Shown here piece by piece: positions 59,688 to 64,000 of a stretch of DNA of 64,000 nucleotides (positions are counted from its first letter, which is position 1; each line of letters begins with the position of its first letter). The stretch covers positions 6,906,812 to 6,970,811 of the forward strand of contig NC_052395.1 of the NCBI RefSeq assembly GCF_009389715.1. The letters are read 5' to 3'. Source of the stretch: Phoenix dactylifera (taxonomy: Eukaryota > Streptophyta > Magnoliopsida > Arecales > Arecaceae). The position numbers and the translations under genes are program-made. The notes below the pieces were generated by a model. That model was not told the DNA's origin and did not search any database. It worked only from the letters and a program-made list of their open reading frames with translations.

Positions 59688-59916
59688 GGGAGGACAAGGA
59701 GAGATGGGCACGGGTAGGGCTTGTTCTCATCTCATCTCATCTCTCCGGCGGGAGTGGGAATCTCCGCATCTCTCGTTGTTAATTGTTGTCGTTGAAATCG
59801 AAGGCCGGAGGGGCTTGCGTGGTGAGGTGTTTATTCTCTCCTCCTCGCGAGTCGACTGGGTTTTTCAAGGAAGAGAAAGAAAGGGAAAAAAGAAAAGGGG
59901 GCGGGTTGAGGGCATT

Positions 59917-59959
59917 TTGACCGCCGCGACAGATTGCAAGAAAAAAGACGCTTTTGACT
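59917..59959 (+). promoter_or_regulatory. Two W-box-like sites upstream of CAD1
   Basis: TTGACC (59917-59922) and TTGACT (59954-59959) lie about 230-270 bp upstream of the CAD1 start codon. WRKY factors bind TTGAC(C/T), which would suit an immunity gene, but such short sites also occur by chance. Confidence 0.3.
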
Positions 59960-61852
59960 TGTCTATCAATCAAACCGAGCTTGCGGGCTTCTTTAGCTCT
60001 CCTTTGGATCCGGTAGCCGTCCATCTGCTATTCGCTGGCACGCTAAAGAATTTTGCATCATGTCCTATAGAAGTCAAAAGGTTAAAATAGCATCATAGTC
60101 AAACTGTATGTGACGATCTCAAGCCGGTTTTACCTAACTTGCCAATTCTTCCTCTCCCCTTCGCTTTCTAACGTTGCCCTCGACGTCTAACGATGTAATT
60201 TTATGGCCGCTGCAAACATCAAGGCAGCTGGACTTTGTGGATGATCTGCGGATGTCCAAGCGCCAAGGAGGGTCCCCAAACATGCCATAAAATCATGTCT
60301 CTCTTAAGATAGGCAGTGATTAATTTGGATGAACCAAAAAGGTTCAGGAGCTTTGGTGCAATGATATAAGGAAATCCGTTATTTATCAATAAAGAACAGT
60401 TGATGGACGATATAATCTGTTGCTGCTAGAATCTATGGCATCGGAGCATGCGACAGGCTTTGTAAGAAACCATTGGATTTGGGTTGAGTCCGTCGTTGTG
60501 ATGCACTGGATGAACCTCAACTTCTTAAGGACTTCATGATTGATTGCAAAGTAGTTTGGTCTCTCTTTTTCCAAATACGAGTTTGAAGTTCTTTCTCTGG
60601 CGCCAATCTATTCTAGAATCTGAGTTGAGGTCGATTACTGCTCGAGGTTCGTTGAAGTCAATCAATACTGAGTTGAAAAGCGGGTAGGTCAAGAGTTGAG
60701 AAGTAGCTTCAAGATAAAAGAGGACCAACGTCGCCACTTTGGAAGATAAGAACGACTTGAAAGAAAGTCCGCTTGCTGAAAAGTTTTCAGCATGGAACCC
60801 TTTGATGCTTAAGTTAGTGAAAATCTAAAGCAACAGTGGGAGAAGAGAGAGAATCGGAGTAGAAGAGTGCTTATTTGGAATCTTCGGATCATCCCTATGT
60901 ATAGAATGGGGTGATGATCTATTATCTTAATCATCAGGAGGCACGATAACTACATAGTACAACTGGCCTCTTATGTTTAATATTTGGCAACGTTTAATAT
61001 TTGACAACACCTCTTTGCGATGTTAATGCACTGATTATATATTTAATAATTCTTAGCATTATTTCACGACTGGACCGATCAGCATAACTCATTGATTAAT
61101 ACCTAGGTCAGAGAGTTCAGAACAATTCGAGATCATAATGGCCAATACTTTCCCCCATCATAATTCATACTTGGCTTCACAGATACTAGAACCCATGTGT
61201 TCACAAATAAAGTGCTAACAAATATTATCCTGCAATTGATTGCTTGGATTTCTTTTTCTCACTGAGAAAGCGCTATCGATTTTTGTTGACTTTTTCCTTC
61301 ACACTTAGATTGTGTGAACAAATTTGTTTTGCACTTAATTGTTAAAAGAGTCCCATGTGAAATGTAGATGATGGTAGACAGAAAAATGCTTTAATGTGTA
61401 AGAAAGAAGTGCCAGTACCAATGGCACATCTCAGCTCGAGGGCCAATTCATCAACTAGTGCATACTCTTGAGGGTTTTCCTTTTTTTTCCATTTAATATT
61501 TAAGAGCCCATTCCAGAAAGTGGCTGGTCACAAGTGATTTGGGAAATTCACCTAAATTTAAACACAATCACTAGTACCTCATCACTCGCACGAATAAGCA
61601 AACTATTTCAACAGCAACCGTCCAATCCAGCATCCTGTGCAACTCTTTACAATATGAGCAAATACATGCATCACTGATAGCTCTATTTGGTTTGAAGTAC
61701 AGATGAAGCACGCAACCAGAGTCCACTATGTACTATTATGTTATATCATCAGATATGCTGGTTCTGTTTACATCTTTATACAGACCGCTTCAAAGGACAC
61801 ACCCACAAACTAGAAGCTTTAGGTAGAAACAACTTCCCAGAAAACTAGGAAC
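59960..61852. other. Intergenic between CAD1 and ELOF1
   Basis: No gene recognised. The stretch 60110-61150 has features of a decayed LTR (TGTGACGATCTC start, a CGGAATCTTC-like region, a TATAGAATGGGG phrase) but no firm ends or primer site. ELOF1 terminates at its right end. Confidence 0.35.
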
Positions 61853-63790
61853 TTAGCTAGCATCATCTTCAAGGTTGTTGACCCGCTCACATTCATCGAT
61901 CCATTCACTGTATCTGTAACACATGACCTCGTATCAGATGTTGTGCTCGCATATCTAAAAATCGGGCTAAATAAGAATCTGGATACAATATGTGGACAAC
62001 AAGCCTACTTACATATCTATAGGCTCGGTCAGCGCTGCAAAGGAAGGAAAAATAAGAGGTCAGCCAGAACATTCACAAGAATCAGTAGAGTTCTAGCTAG
62101 AATAATTGAAAAATCAAGGTTAGCTGTGAATCTCATAATTTATGATACCATTGTTTTCTGTGCCCTTCTATTTTTCTTTTTGGTCATCACCAACAACTAA
62201 AGCTTATTGATTAACCAGGTCTACTCCAGCCTCAGCTAGATCTGGAGTCTGGACAGTGGGTAGGGCATCCAGAAGGCCAGACCTCAACTATGGATCAGGG
62301 GCCAACATCAACATCAGACTGGACCTCGGCTAGCATCAGTTAAGACCAACTCTTTTCGCTGTTGAATTGCAAAAAGGACATGGTCCTTGAGAAGATTAAC
62401 AATGTTTAACAGAAGGCAAGCTAACCCACCAACAACCATGACCATCTCATGATGCCGGTCCATTAGTGTATCAATCATTTTTCTTTAGCATGCCCTAACC
62501 TTCTTCTGATATGCTTGGCCAGAATCAGTTTCACTCACACCTGTATCTGAACTGCCCCAAGATCCTACTATTAATCTGAACAAAGAATTCCCTGGTTAGA
62601 GTCCAACTCAAACTTGGACGTGGTTTTTTTCTCCCTTTTTCCCGTTTTGAAGGGTGGGAGGTGGGAGGTGGGGGGTGGGTGGGGGTTATGAAGTTTTGGA
62701 AGACAGTCTCCTGAGCCAACTTGCATTAGCCCTGCCACATGCTAGAAGCCCAGATAAAGCTAGCAATAAAGCTTACAATTGAAAATGCATTAACTTTTTT
62801 TCAGGATAAATAAAACAGAAGAAATGGCATCTTATGCTAGAAGCCCTGCCATTGATCATTTTCTTGTCTTTCCTGCGATGCTCAGGCCTCCCCGTTTTCC
62901 TCATCATCACCATCCTGCTGCCCTCTCCCTCTGTCTCCCTCCCTTCCCAATCCCACGCATCCAGTAGGATTACCCAAAGACGGCCTAAGCATATACAGCT
63001 TCTGCTGATACTTAGAAATAGTAGTACCACAAAACCATGTAGTAGTGCAAACTCAAAAGCCTGAATCTAACTAACTGTTCATGAACATACCTGTGATGGT
63101 GGTGCTGAAATTTTCTTGGCAAATCCTGCATGCAGCTTCACCAATCAAATTCTTCATGTCGCTGAAAAATAAGATGGTTTCTAAGTGCGACTGAAATTAA
63201 AATATATATGATCTCTATAAGCTACTGAGAGAACATCATAAATCTATCTTTAATATACCATGAACAAAGCCAATAAGCATCATGTGTCCTGACTATTTTG
63301 TCATACTATGTGCCATGTGGGAACTAGAAATGCTGCAAGAAAAATCAATAAGGAAGGTGAAAAAGTGACTGTTATTGATTGCAGGAAAATTCCTACAGTT
63401 CTTCAGCAGTTGGATACATCTATACATGGAGAGTCAATAAACAACTCCGCTTCTTTGAACCTGTCTCTAACCCCTAGACATACCTGCTAGGAAAAACCTA
63501 CAACTGTAACAAAAGGAGTTAAACATAGCTAAAAAAATTATAATCTAACTAGATTTGGTAACTTTCAAATATGTTTTACAGATTACCAACAGTAAATGAA
63601 TTATTAAACAAGGAAGATTTTCCAAATATTCAAGTCTACTGTAGCCTATTTCAAGGATCAAAGGTGATCATGCATACATGCGGCACTCAACACTGCTTCC
63701 ATGGTTGCAGAAAGGGCAACAAAATACAGTATCAAGTTTATCCATTCGTTTCCTTGGAGGTGGTTTTGCCCTTGATTTCCTCTTTCCCAT
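61853..63790 (-). CDS. ELOF1: Transcription elongation factor 1 homolog (ELOF1)
   Basis: Four exons on the minus strand: 63678-63790, 63091-63161, 62013-62034 (only 22 nt) and 61853-61913, all GT-AG, giving 88 aa. Elf1/ELOF1 is a small zinc-binding factor that travels with RNA polymerase II on chromatin and helps elongation and transcription-coupled repair. Seen: a basic start [20 protein letters not shown], zinc ligands C25 and C28 (CPFC) and C49 and C52 (CRIC), the core [11 protein letters not shown], then [20 protein letters not shown] and an acidic tail ending EDDAS. The length is close to the usual 80-90 aa of plant and animal members. No single open frame covers it because of the small exons. 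Confidence 0.95.
62648..62687 (+). repeat. G-rich quadruplex-capable tract in ELOF1 intron 2
   Basis: At least six runs of three or more G lie within about 40 bp (GGGTGGGAGGTGGGAGGTGG and onward). The G-rich strand is the plus strand, which is the template strand for ELOF1. Confidence 0.75.
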
Positions 63791-64000
63791 GATTGAGCTT
63801 CAATTTTTCAACTGAATCAGTAATAAAGTTCAATTAGTTAATTCCAGTATGTATAATGTTTAGCAACAACAAACAGGCTAAATTCTTAATATTCATTCAA
63901 GCAAGACTTGAGAAAGAAGAAGAAGAAGAATAGAGAAAGAAAGAAGATACCAAAAGTTTAAAGAAGTGACAAGATATGTTTCACAAATATCAAGACAATG
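63791..64000. other. ELOF1 5' flank or leader
   Basis: A GA-rich tract (63910-63950, AGAAGAAGAAGAAG) about 130 bp upstream of the start codon. On the transcribed strand it is a CT-rich leader, common in plant 5' regions. Confidence 0.4.

Noticed and set aside
59584..60090. A 168-aa plus-strand frame over the CAD1 start
   Set aside because: It is the antisense of CAD1 exon 1 and its GC-rich leader; no domain, and CAD1 itself is well supported.
1..64000. CRISPR array, bacterial operon or prophage
   Set aside because: Spliced genes, plant retrotransposons and plant-specific proteins show that this is plant nuclear DNA; the tandem repeats lack a spacer pattern.

Overview
This window is nuclear DNA from a flowering plant, most likely a monocot. 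The split genes have GT-AG introns, and LTR retrotransposons fill much of the intergenic space. The repeat families and gene sequences suggest a palm or palm-like species, but the species cannot be proved from the sequence alone. Only four intact host protein genes are supported.

Region 1 (1-21,900) is repeat-rich. It starts with a decayed copia element of Sirevirus type on the minus strand (5' LTR 5335-7106, iMet primer site, then broken gag, integrase, RT and RNase H). This is sandwiched between parts of a second LTR element: an LTR at about 7107-9692, and a polypurine tract plus LTR start at 1-84 next to an intact extra ORF. Next come several copies of a small TRIM-type element (complete copies at 10939-11372 and 11663-12064), a LINE RNase H remnant, and a probable solo Ty3/gypsy LTR with matching 5-bp flanks (12925-15047) that carries a 76-bp minisatellite. 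No intact host gene was found here.

Region 2 (21,900-34,500, plus strand) holds two genes. VTE6 (21983-30484, five exons, 325 aa) is a plastid phytyl-phosphate kinase of tocopherol synthesis. Its 3.8-kb second intron has taken in a head-to-tail pair of LTR-like units and a split GC-rich repeat carrying a gypsy LTR. An RLP29-like leucine-rich-repeat protein follows (33003-34421, single exon, 472 aa).

Region 3 (34,500-48,100) is gene-poor. It contains another TRIM copy, a candidate tRNA-derived SINE, two LINE RNase H remnants, a DYW-type PPR pseudogene (about 38827-39483) and a gypsy-type LTR near 42.7-43.5 kb.

Region 4 (48,100-64,000, minus strand) holds CAD1, a MACPF-domain cell-death regulator (48157-59687, six exons, 559 aa), and upstream of it ELOF1, transcription elongation factor 1 homolog (61853-63790, four exons including one of 22 nt, 88 aa). 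The four genes do not form a pathway: one makes tocopherol precursors, two belong to surface or immune signalling families, and one is a general transcription factor. No clearly new multi-gene system was seen. The most novel material is in the repeat structures: the TRIM family, the LTR-like dimer, the chimeric copia locus and its extra ORF.
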